This document shows, in pieces, positions 1-7,063 of a DNA stretch of 14,428 bases (within the stretch, counting starts at the first letter, position 1; every line of letters begins with the position of its first letter). Made by a program: the position numbers and the translations under genes. Origin of the DNA: GCA-002840305 sp964394905 (lineage in GTDB: Bacteria > Patescibacteriota > Patescibacteriia > Patescibacteriales > UBA12465); the NCBI GenBank assembly GCA_964394905.1, contig CAYMZF010000014.1:1-14428 (forward strand). The letters run 5' to 3'. Below the pieces are notes generated by a model that was not told where the DNA came from, did no database searches, and worked only from the letters and a program-made list of their open reading frames with translations.

Positions 1-28
1 AGGTTAATTAATATACATTATGCGAAGT
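1..28 (-). other. Putative dif-like Xer recombination site
   Basis: Read on the minus strand, the site splits into an 11-base arm ACTTCGCATAA, a 6-base centre TGTATA and an 11-base arm TTAATTAACCT. E. coli dif, recalled from memory, has arms GGTGCGCATAA and TTATGTTAAAT around the same centre TGTATA. Sixteen consecutive bases (9-24) are identical to E. coli dif. The XerC-type arm differs from E. coli only in its outer bases, while the XerD-type arm is diverged (about 6 of 11 match). The site lies 66 bases upstream of a xer gene, an arrangement known for single-recombinase systems such as XerH/difH and XerS/difSL. The left edge of the window touches the site, so any further flank cannot be seen. 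Function is inferred. Confidence 0.5.
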
Positions 29-94
29 ATTGTATAGTTATGTGTTTATATTCAAAGATTCAAAATTAAAAGAAACTACTTATTCTCTTAAAAT

Positions 95-1051
95 ATGATG
101 ACCGATAAACCAATAATAAAATATTTACGGGACTTTTTAGATTACTGTGAGATAGAAAAAGGATTATCAATTAAAACTCAAGAAAATTATTCTAGGTTTT
201 TAAATAATTTTTTTAAATGGTTAACTGACAATCATTTAGCCACTCTTCCCCCTAAAGGATTAAATGATGAGCGTGTTTGGCGTTATCGTTTGTTTTTATC
301 ACGTCATATTGATCCTCGGACCAAAAGACCATTAAAAAAATCTACTCAAAATTATTATTTAATAGCTTTAAGAAGTCTATTATCTTTTTTTGTTGAAAAA
401 AACATAACTTCCCTACCTCCTAGTAAAATTAAATTAACTAAAGATCGTTCTGAACGTGAAGTAAAATTTTTAAATTTAGATCAATTAAAAAGATTATTAG
501 ATTCTCCTGATAAAGAAAGTATTAGCGGTTTAAGAGATCGGGCTATTTTAGAAACTTTATTTTCTACTGGACTGCGCGTATCTGAGTTAACTAATTTAGA
601 TCGTGATCAAGTAAAAATTACAAAGGATTTAAATTATTTTGAACTAGCCGTTGTTGGTAAAGGGCAAAAAGTAAGAACGGTTTATTTTTCTAATCGAGCT
701 TTACTTTGTCTAAAAAAATATTTAGATAAACGAGCTGACATTGACCCGTCTTTATTTATAAATTTTAAACCAGGTATTTGTAAAACCGATAAATCACGCC
801 GTTTAACGCCAAAAAGCATTGAAAATATTGTAAAAAAATATATAAAAATAACTGGACTACCAATTATGGCTACTCCTCATACTTTGCGTCATTCTTTTGC
901 AACTGATTTATTAGCTCAAGGAGTTGATTTGCGTTTAGTACAAGAATTTTTAGGTCATAAAAATATTGCCACTACTCAAATTTATACTCATGTTACCAGT
1001 AAACAACTAAAAGATATTCATAAAAAAATTCATAATAATCGAGAATTTTAA
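95..1051 (+). CDS. xerD: Tyrosine recombinase of the XerC/XerD family
   Basis: Site-specific recombinase expected to resolve chromosome dimers at dif; it cuts through a phosphotyrosine intermediate. The 318-residue protein has an N-terminal SAM-like core-binding domain (about 7-105) and a C-terminal catalytic domain (about 122-310). All catalytic residues are visible: R161 (TGLRVSEL), K189 in the beta-hairpin, H262 and R265 (HTLRH), H288 (LGHKN) and nucleophile Y297 (TTQIYTHV). The last stretch closely resembles E. coli XerD, and the length is slightly above the usual 298. The XerC versus XerD assignment is uncertain; it is the only recombinase here and may act alone. Two ATG codons are adjacent (95 and 98) with no Shine-Dalgarno sequence. 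A dif-like sequence lies just upstream and there are no phage or transposon neighbours, which supports a housekeeping role rather than a mobile-element integrase. Confidence 0.9.
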   Translation: MMTDKPIIKYLRDFLDYCEIEKGLSIKTQENYSRFLNNFFKWLTDNHLATLPPKGLNDERVWRYRLFLSRHIDPRTKRPLKKSTQNYYLIALRSLLSFFVEKNITSLPPSKIKLTKDRSEREVKFLNLDQLKRLLDSPDKESISGLRDRAILETLFSTGLRVSELTNLDRDQVKITKDLNYFELAVVGKGQKVRTVYFSNRALLCLKKYLDKRADIDPSLFINFKPGICKTDKSRRLTPKSIENIVKKYIKITGLPIMATPHTLRHSFATDLLAQGVDLRLVQEFLGHKNIATTQIYTHVTSKQLKDIHKKIHNNREF

Positions 1052-1100
1052 TTTTATATATTTTAAAAAATATATTATTAATAATTTTTTTAGTTAAACA

Positions 1101-1125
1101 AAAAATCGGACTATATCCGATTTTT
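1101..1125 (+). terminator. Rho-independent terminator after xer, probably bidirectional
   Basis: A perfect 10-bp stem (1101-1110 paired with 1116-1125) has the loop CTATA and is followed by a T-rich run to about 1137. It lies between the convergent ends of the recombinase (1051) and the M23 peptidase (1149). The A-tract at the left foot of the stem gives a U-tract on the opposite strand, so it may stop transcription from both sides. Confidence 0.8.
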
Positions 1126-1148
1126 ATTTTTTTATTTAATCTTAATTA

Positions 1149-2393
1149 TTAAGGTAAATAAGTCAATGGATTAACTGGAATACCGTCTTTTCTTATCTCA
1201 AAATGAAGATGAGGACCGGTAGTAAAAGGTCCGGCTCCGGCGGTTCGGGGTGCTCCTCCGGTAGTTCCGATTACCTGTCCTTGGACGACATACTCATCGG
1301 CTGAAACATTAACCGAAGAAACATGACCATAAACACTAGAATAATTATCATCATGAATTATCATAATATAGGCATAATTAGTGGAACCGTCATATTTTAC
1401 TCGAGCTACATAACCGGAAGCTGTGGCTCTTAAAGTACTTCCCTGGGCGGATCGAATATCAATACCGGAATGTTCACCAATAGATTTTCTAAAAGGATAA
1501 TCGGGATCATGAAAAGTGGTGGTGATAGTATTTTTAGTTACCGGCCAAGCAAAACTAGTAACCGTTTCTAATTGATCTCCGTTAGCTCTCTGCGCCAATT
1601 TTTGTCTGACTGTTTTTTCCAAAGAAGCAATATCGGCCATAGCTTGATCATTTTGTTTTTTAGCTTCAGCTAACAACTGTTGATATTGTTTTTCGGATTG
1701 AGCTGTTTCCGATAAAATATATTCTTTATTGGCTACCTCCCCTTCTAAAATATTTTGTTTATTTTCTAATTCCTTTTTTAATTCATCTAATTTAGTTTGT
1801 TTTTCGGCTAATATTTTTTGTTGCTCTTCCATCTCTATTTTTATTTCTTTTAAAGAAGTTAGATTTTCTTTTATACCTTCACTGGTATTTTCCAAATAAG
1901 TGACTTGATTTATAAAATCAGCTAAAGAATCATTTAGTAATAATATTTCTAAAGGTGAGGTTTGATCTTCTTTATATAACAACTTTAATAAAGCGGAAAT
2001 ATGTTCTTTGTTAGTTTCAATTTGTTCATTTTTGTTTTCAATATCAATCTCAATTTTTTTAATTTCCAAATTATTTTTACTTACTTCTAAAGTAGCTTCT
2101 TCAATTTCTAATTGAGATTGTTTTAAACGACTGTCCAAAATATCTAATTGATTATTTAAAGTATCTTTTTCTTGTTGTTTTTCTTTTATTAATTTACTGT
2201 ATTCTTCTTGTTTCTTTTGAATATTTTCTAATTGTAATTTTTGATTTTGGATATCTTTATTTAAACTTTCTATTTCAGCATCAATATCATCGGCGTATTC
2301 CCCTTTGGCAGTATCAGATTTTAATAAAAAAAGACCGGGTATTAAAACAACCGATAAAAAAAGTAAACTTAATTTTTGTTTTTTATTTTTCAT
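1149..2393 (-). CDS. Coiled-coil M23 (LytM-type) metallopeptidase, likely murein hydrolase
   Basis: Predicted cell-wall endopeptidase acting outside the membrane. The 414-residue protein starts with a basic stretch and a hydrophobic segment (about 8-24), which acts as a signal peptide or membrane anchor. A long charged, Q/E/K-rich coiled coil follows (about 35-270). The C-terminal LytM domain (about 282-414) has the zinc and catalytic residues H308-x3-D312, H357 (YGHVSS) and H395-x-H397 (GPHLHFEI). The architecture is EnvC-like or like PcsB/CwlO partners. EnvC itself has lost its zinc ligands, whereas these are intact, so this is probably an active hydrolase rather than only an amidase activator. 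The gene has its own promoter, placed so close to the ATG that the mRNA may be leaderless. It ends against the convergent terminator shared with xer. Confidence 0.88.
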   Translation of the reverse strand: MKNKKQKLSLLFLSVVLIPGLFLLKSDTAKGEYADDIDAEIESLNKDIQNQKLQLENIQKKQEEYSKLIKEKQQEKDTLNNQLDILDSRLKQSQLEIEEATLEVSKNNLEIKKIEIDIENKNEQIETNKEHISALLKLLYKEDQTSPLEILLLNDSLADFINQVTYLENTSEGIKENLTSLKEIKIEMEEQQKILAEKQTKLDELKKELENKQNILEGEVANKEYILSETAQSEKQYQQLLAEAKKQNDQAMADIASLEKTVRQKLAQRANGDQLETVTSFAWPVTKNTITTTFHDPDYPFRKSIGEHSGIDIRSAQGSTLRATASGYVARVKYDGSTNYAYIMIIHDDNYSSVYGHVSSVNVSADEYVVQGQVIGTTGGAPRTAGAGPFTTGPHLHFEIRKDGIPVNPLTYLP

Positions 2394-2400
2394 ATTCGCT

Positions 2401-2429
2401 ATTATATCATATTTTTATGAATTCGGCAA
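2401..2429 (-). promoter_or_regulatory. Sigma-70-type promoter of the M23 peptidase gene
   Basis: On the minus strand a -35 box TTGCCG (2429-2424, 4 of 6 consensus) and a perfect -10 box TATAAT (2406-2401) are separated by 17 bases. Transcription would begin about 6-7 bases past the -10 box, at 2393-2395, which is at or just before the ATG at 2393. This predicts a leaderless or nearly leaderless transcript. Confidence 0.6.
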
Positions 2430-2448
2430 GAACCAATAGAAAAAGATA

Positions 2449-4917
2449 TTAAATTTCTTCCACAAATTTTGGATCTATTAAATTTAGTAATCTACTTTTA
2501 CTCATAACTCGTTCCCTGTCTCGATATTCAAAGTTACTATAAGACAAAAAAACTTGTTGTTTAGCTCGAGTTAGGGCCACATAAAACAAACGTTTTTCTT
2601 CTTCCTCATTATCACTGCGAAAAAAAGGAAATAGACCCTCATTTAAGCCCACCAAGAAGACATAATCAAATTCTAGTCCTTTTACCTGATGAATAGTAAC
2701 AATCGGGATTCTTCCCTGTTCTAAGCCTAAAAAATCAATGTTTTTAGCTAAACTGGAAAAGCGAATCAGATTATACAAAGAATTGCGAGGTGATAAAGTT
2801 ATATCATCTTTATCGTCAAAAAACATTTTTAAAGTATTAATTGACTTAAATCTTTGATTAGCATTTTTATCTTTTTCATAATAATCTTTTAAACCTGATT
2901 CTAACCATAAATAATCTAAAAATTCAGTCGGTCGTAACTTATCAATTTGTTTTTCCCAATTATTGATAGCTGAACTGATGGTTATAAACTTAGTTTTAAA
3001 TTTATTCCACAAAGCAATTCTTTGTTCGGTGGTTTGTTTTAATTTATCAATTGAGTATAATAATAAATCAATTGTAGCGGCAACATCGTCATCGGCGCTA
3101 TGAGTAGCCGTTTTAAAATTTAATTTTTGAGCGATAGTGCTTAATTTGTAATTATCCAAATCAAGTAATCGACGAGCCAAATCTAAAGTATCGTAATAAG
3201 TTTTAAAAGTAAAATTTAAATTATATCTCTTGGCATTTTCGATAATCATATTTAAATCAAACATAACATTATGCCCGGCTACCGGTGAATCAGCAATAAA
3301 TTTTTTTAAAGCAGTTAATATTTTTTTAGGATCCTGACCGTTATCTTTTAAAAAATCATCACTAAGTTTATGAACAAAATATGATGAGCCGACTGACTTG
3401 GTATTTTTTAAATAAAAATGAAATTCTTCTCCCAATTGTCCGTTAATAATTTCCCGAGCATAAATTTGAACAATTTCATCATTAAGCGGATTAATACCGG
3501 TAGTTTCCGTATCAAGAACCACTATTCTTCCCTGGTGACTGCTTATCAATAATTGATTAAACGGTTCTAAAAAATTATAATTTTTAAAATTTAAAAAATC
3601 GGATAAATTTAAACCGCAAGCTCGACCGTCAGAATTTATTTTTTCTAAGGTTTCTTCTCCAATATTCTTAGCCGGTCGCTCAATTAATCGTTTCGCCGAA
3701 AGTAAATCAGATTTATTAAACAATATTTTTAGATAAGCAAAAATATCTTTAACTTCTTGTCGTTTAAAGAATCCGTACTGATCAACCGTTAAAAAAGAAA
3801 TATTATTATTAGAAAAAACATCGGCCACTTTCTCAATCAAATTATTAGTTCTGGTTAAAACCGCTATTTTAGCGTTTGAATTTTCTTCTCTTATTTTTTT
3901 TATATTATCAATTATCCATAAAACTTCTTCCGAAAAATTATAGGCGCGAAAAACCTTGATATTTTTTTCAACTTTATCATTGGTATCACCGGCCGTCATT
4001 TCCTTGGTTTTAGGATTTTCCATATTATTTAAAACCGACATAAAAGCCTTAATTAAATTAGGATTGGACCGATAATTAATAGTTAAATCAAATTCTTTAA
4101 CCGGTTTAAAATGATCTTTAAATAATTTAGATATAAAAACGGGTTGAGAATCTCTAAAACTGTAAATAGTTTGGTCAATATCTCCGATTAAAGTTATATT
4201 TTTATGTTTTTTAGCCAATTCTTTAATAACTAAATATTCAGAAATATGAGTATCTTGAAATTCGTCTAACTGAATAAAACGAAAACGATCAGACCAACGA
4301 TTAGCCACCGTTTGATTGGAGCTTAATATTTTTAAAGTTAAAAAAACCAATTCATTAAAGTCTAAAGAATTTTGTTTAAGCATTTGACGACGATATTCTT
4401 CGCCAAAAACGATTAAATCGGGGCTAATATTTTTAAGTTTAATATTATGACCCATTTCAATTTGAAGTAAGGATAAACGATATTTATAAATCTCATCTAA
4501 AAAACCTAAAACTTTTTTTTCATCCGAAAAATATATTTTTTTATTGTTCTCTAAAATATTTTTAGCTAATTCTTTTTGTTCTTCTTCGTCTAAAATTAAA
4601 AAATCGGACGACAATGAAGCCGCTTCAGATTCTGATTTTAAAAAATAGGCGCAAAAACCATGAAAGGTACTAATAGTTAGAGCGTCAAAAATATTTTTAT
4701 CTTCAATTCTGTTTTTAATTCTATTTTTCATTTCATCGGCCGCTCGATTAGTAAAAGTTAGGGCTAAAATTTCATCCGGTCTAATTCCCAACTCCAAAGC
4801 TTTAACAATTCTTTCAGTTAAAACCGTGGTTTTACCCGTTCCGACCGGAGCGTTAACTAAATAAGCTCCAAAAATATTATCAATTATTTTTTGTTGTTCC
4901 AAATTAAAATTAAACAT
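2449..4917 (-). CDS. UvrD/Rep-family DNA helicase with inserted DEDDh exonuclease domain
   Basis: SF1A 3'-5' DNA helicase, 822 residues, with all core motifs. These are Walker A GTGKT (26-30), motif Ia TFTNRAADEM (54-63), Walker B LDEFQD (217-222), motif III GDIDQTIYSFR (245-255), motif IV NYRSN (281-285), motif V VTIHQVKGLEFD (740-751) and motif VI RLFYVALTRA (776-785). Between about 463 and 622, inside the region of the 2B subdomain, sits a complete DnaQ/RNase T-like 3'-5' exonuclease. Its residues are D469 and E471 (LDTETTG), D554 (HNVMFD), H606 and D611 (HSADDDV). Removing the insert leaves about 660 residues, the size of a compact Rep/UvrD. The frame runs through without interruption, so this is not an assembly fusion of two genes. 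Repair or replication-restart with coupled strand trimming is the likely role; this is inferred. It is transcribed divergently from rnhB. Confidence 0.92.
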   Translation of the reverse strand: MFNFNLEQQKIIDNIFGAYLVNAPVGTGKTTVLTERIVKALELGIRPDEILALTFTNRAADEMKNRIKNRIEDKNIFDALTISTFHGFCAYFLKSESEAASLSSDFLILDEEEQKELAKNILENNKKIYFSDEKKVLGFLDEIYKYRLSLLQIEMGHNIKLKNISPDLIVFGEEYRRQMLKQNSLDFNELVFLTLKILSSNQTVANRWSDRFRFIQLDEFQDTHISEYLVIKELAKKHKNITLIGDIDQTIYSFRDSQPVFISKLFKDHFKPVKEFDLTINYRSNPNLIKAFMSVLNNMENPKTKEMTAGDTNDKVEKNIKVFRAYNFSEEVLWIIDNIKKIREENSNAKIAVLTRTNNLIEKVADVFSNNNISFLTVDQYGFFKRQEVKDIFAYLKILFNKSDLLSAKRLIERPAKNIGEETLEKINSDGRACGLNLSDFLNFKNYNFLEPFNQLLISSHQGRIVVLDTETTGINPLNDEIVQIYAREIINGQLGEEFHFYLKNTKSVGSSYFVHKLSDDFLKDNGQDPKKILTALKKFIADSPVAGHNVMFDLNMIIENAKRYNLNFTFKTYYDTLDLARRLLDLDNYKLSTIAQKLNFKTATHSADDDVAATIDLLLYSIDKLKQTTEQRIALWNKFKTKFITISSAINNWEKQIDKLRPTEFLDYLWLESGLKDYYEKDKNANQRFKSINTLKMFFDDKDDITLSPRNSLYNLIRFSSLAKNIDFLGLEQGRIPIVTIHQVKGLEFDYVFLVGLNEGLFPFFRSDNEEEEKRLFYVALTRAKQQVFLSYSNFEYRDRERVMSKSRLLNLIDPKFVEEI

Positions 4918-4946
4918 TTTTATGTATTTTTTAAAATTATTATGAT

Positions 4947-4952
4947 ATTATA
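4947..4952 (-). promoter_or_regulatory. Possible -10 box for the helicase gene in a divergent intergenic region
   Basis: The 74-base gap between the helicase and rnhB is almost entirely A and T. On the minus strand it holds a perfect TATAAT, which would start transcription near 4940 and leave a leader of about 23 bases before the ATG at 4917. No convincing -35 box is found at 16-18 bases. On the plus strand several TATNAT-like words (for example 4941-4946 and 4946-4951) could serve rnhB, but none stands out. Confidence 0.3.
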
Positions 4953-4991
4953 TACATATAAACTAACATATTTGAGATAAAAAAACAAAGT

Positions 4992-5615
4992 ATGAATTTA
5001 GATAAAGAACAACAATTATTTGTTTCCGGTTATAATTTAATCGCTGCTGTAGATGAAGTCGGTCGCGGACCGCTGGCCGGACCGGTGGTTAGCGCCTGTG
5101 TTATAATTGATAAAAATTTTATCCTTATTCCGGAATTAGAAAAAGTTCGGGACTCTAAAAAACTAAGTGCTAAACAACGCGAAGCATTATTTCCAATTAT
5201 AAAAAAACAAGTTAAAGCTGTGGCTATCGGAATATGCGACAATACAGTTATTGATAAATATAATATTTTACAAGCCACTTTTTTATCCATGAAAAAAGCT
5301 ATAAAAAAAACCGGTTTACAACCGGATATTATTTTAGTTGACGGTAAATTTAAAATTCCTAAATTAAATATTCCTCAAGAGGCTATTATCTCCGGTGATG
5401 ACTTAGTTTTAAGCATTGCCATGGCTTCTATTATCGCTAAAGTTAGTCGAGATTTTTTAATGACTGAATTTAATAAAGAATATCCTAAATATGGTTTTGA
5501 TAAGCATAAAGGTTATGGGACTAAGTTTCATTTAAAGATGATTGATCTATACGGTCCCTGCCCTATTCACCGTTTAAGTTTTGCTCCTTTTAACGTTAAA
5601 TCTTCTAATTTTTAG
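4992..5615 (+). CDS. rnhB: Ribonuclease HII
   Basis: Cleaves the RNA strand of RNA-DNA hybrids and starts removal of single ribonucleotides misincorporated in DNA. The 207-residue protein matches the usual length (about 200). The signature DEVGRGPLAGPV gives catalytic D21 and E22. The other two acidic residues are D117 (ILVDGK) and probably D136 (ISGDD). RDSKKLS (53-59) and SIIAKVSRD (146-154) are further family motifs, and the C-terminal KHKGYGTKFH (171-180) is the conserved substrate-binding tail. The ATG at 4992 has no clear Shine-Dalgarno sequence. The gene converges on gltX and the two coding regions overlap by 11 bases at their ends (5605-5615), so neither has room for its own terminator before entering the other. 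Confidence 0.96.
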   Translation: MNLDKEQQLFVSGYNLIAAVDEVGRGPLAGPVVSACVIIDKNFILIPELEKVRDSKKLSAKQREALFPIIKKQVKAVAIGICDNTVIDKYNILQATFLSMKKAIKKTGLQPDIILVDGKFKIPKLNIPQEAIISGDDLVLSIAMASIIAKVSRDFLMTEFNKEYPKYGFDKHKGYGTKFHLKMIDLYGPCPIHRLSFAPFNVKSSNF

Positions 5616-7062
5616 TTATCGCTGATTTAATTCTTTCTAAAGTTTTATCTCTACCTAAAACATCGGCAATTTCCAAAGGACTGGGACTGTTTTTTTCTCC
5701 ACTTAAAGATACTCGAAGCGGCCACAAATAATCGCCGTTTTTTTTGTCATTATTTTTTAGATATGAAAAAATAATATTTTCTAATTTTTCTTTAGTCCAA
5801 TTAGTTTCATCAATTTTTTCAAGTAAATCAAATAATTCTTGTAAATTATTTTTTACTTCAATCAAACTTAAATTTTTCCAAATTAACAAATCGGGATTAT
5901 AATCTAATTTATCTTTAAAGAAAAAGGCACTAAGATCACTAATATCTTCTAATTTTTTTAATCGTTCTTGACTCAAAGCTACCACTTTTTTAATAAATTC
6001 ATTATCGGTTTTATCGGTAATCAAACCACTTTTTTCTAAATATGGCCGACACAAGACAGTTAAATCATTGATATTTTTTTGTCTAATATAATAACCGTTC
6101 AAATAATCTAATTTTTCAATATCAAAGACAGCCGGACTGGAACCCATTCCTTCTAAACTGAATTTTTTAATAATTTCATTCATTGATAAAATTTCTTGAT
6201 CGTCTTTGCTATGCCAACCCAATAAAGCGCAAAAGTTTATAATCGCTTCCGGTAAATAGCCTTTTTGTTTGTAGTCTTCCACAAAAACATCACCTTGACG
6301 TTTACTTAATTTTCCTCCGCCTTTATTTAAAATTAAAGGTAAATGAATATATTTAGGCATTTCCCAACCGAATGATTTATAGAGTAAAGCATTTTTAGGA
6401 AAACTGGCTAACCATTCATCACCTCGAGTCACGTGGCTGATATTCATTAAATGATCATCAACGATAGCCGCCAATTGATAAGTCGGAATACCATTAGATT
6501 TCATTAAAACTTGATCGTCCAAATCTTCAGTTTTAAAAACTATTTTACCTCTAAGTTCATCAATCACTTCTACAGAAATCTCTGTCGGTATCTTTTGTCG
6601 AATAACAAATTTTTCGCCATTTTTTAATTTAGTTTGAATTTCTTCCGGATTTAAATTGCGACAATGTCCGTCATATTTTGGCGCTTGTTTATTTTTTTCT
6701 TGTTCAGTTCGCATTTCAGTCAATCGCTCTTCACTGCAAAAACAATAATAAGCTTCTCCTTTGTCCAATAATTCTTGAATATATTTTTGATAAATAGCTA
6801 ACCGTTCAGTTTGGATATAGGGACCAAAATCACCACCAATATGAGGACCTTCATCAAATTTAATTCCTATCCAATCTAAAATATCAATTAAACTTTCAAC
6901 CGAACCGTCAACTTTTCTTTTTTGATCGGTATCTTCAATTCTTAAAATAAATTTACCGCCTAAACTTTTAGCTAAAAAATAACCGAACAAAACGGTTCTT
7001 AAATTTCCGATATGTAAAAAACCGGTTGGTGACGGCGCAAATCGTAAACGAATATTATTCAT
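5605..7062 (-). CDS. gltX: Glutamyl-tRNA synthetase
   Basis: Class I aminoacyl-tRNA synthetase that charges tRNA-Glu with glutamate in the cytoplasm. The 485-residue protein has the usual bacterial length. The HIGH motif is H17-I-G-N20, preceded by RFAPSPTGFL, and KMSKS appears as KLSKR (251-255). A zinc-binding site aligns with the E. coli enzyme at a constant offset of nine: C107, C109, Y130 and C134 match C98, C100, Y121 and C125. The C-terminal half (about 320-485) is the helical anticodon-binding region. Only one base separates its ATG from the stop codon of the upstream glycosyltransferase-Nudix gene, so the two are co-transcribed and probably translationally coupled. Whether it also charges tRNA-Gln, as in many bacteria that use GatCAB, cannot be told from this window. 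Confidence 0.97.
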   Translation of the reverse strand: MNNIRLRFAPSPTGFLHIGNLRTVLFGYFLAKSLGGKFILRIEDTDQKRKVDGSVESLIDILDWIGIKFDEGPHIGGDFGPYIQTERLAIYQKYIQELLDKGEAYYCFCSEERLTEMRTEQEKNKQAPKYDGHCRNLNPEEIQTKLKNGEKFVIRQKIPTEISVEVIDELRGKIVFKTEDLDDQVLMKSNGIPTYQLAAIVDDHLMNISHVTRGDEWLASFPKNALLYKSFGWEMPKYIHLPLILNKGGGKLSKRQGDVFVEDYKQKGYLPEAIINFCALLGWHSKDDQEILSMNEIIKKFSLEGMGSSPAVFDIEKLDYLNGYYIRQKNINDLTVLCRPYLEKSGLITDKTDNEFIKKVVALSQERLKKLEDISDLSAFFFKDKLDYNPDLLIWKNLSLIEVKNNLQELFDLLEKIDETNWTKEKLENIIFSYLKNNDKKNGDYLWPLRVSLSGEKNSPSPLEIADVLGRDKTLERIKSAITKN

Positions 7063-7063
7063 A

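Noticed and set aside
95..1051. Recombinase as integrase of a mobile element or integron
   Set aside because: Neighbours are housekeeping genes, no direct-repeat att sites or tRNA are seen, and the catalytic region is very close to XerD with a dif-like site nearby.
5030..5290. Minus-strand open frame inside rnhB, and similar ones at 9211-9411 and 10415-10696
   Set aside because: All are antisense shadows of confidently identified genes.
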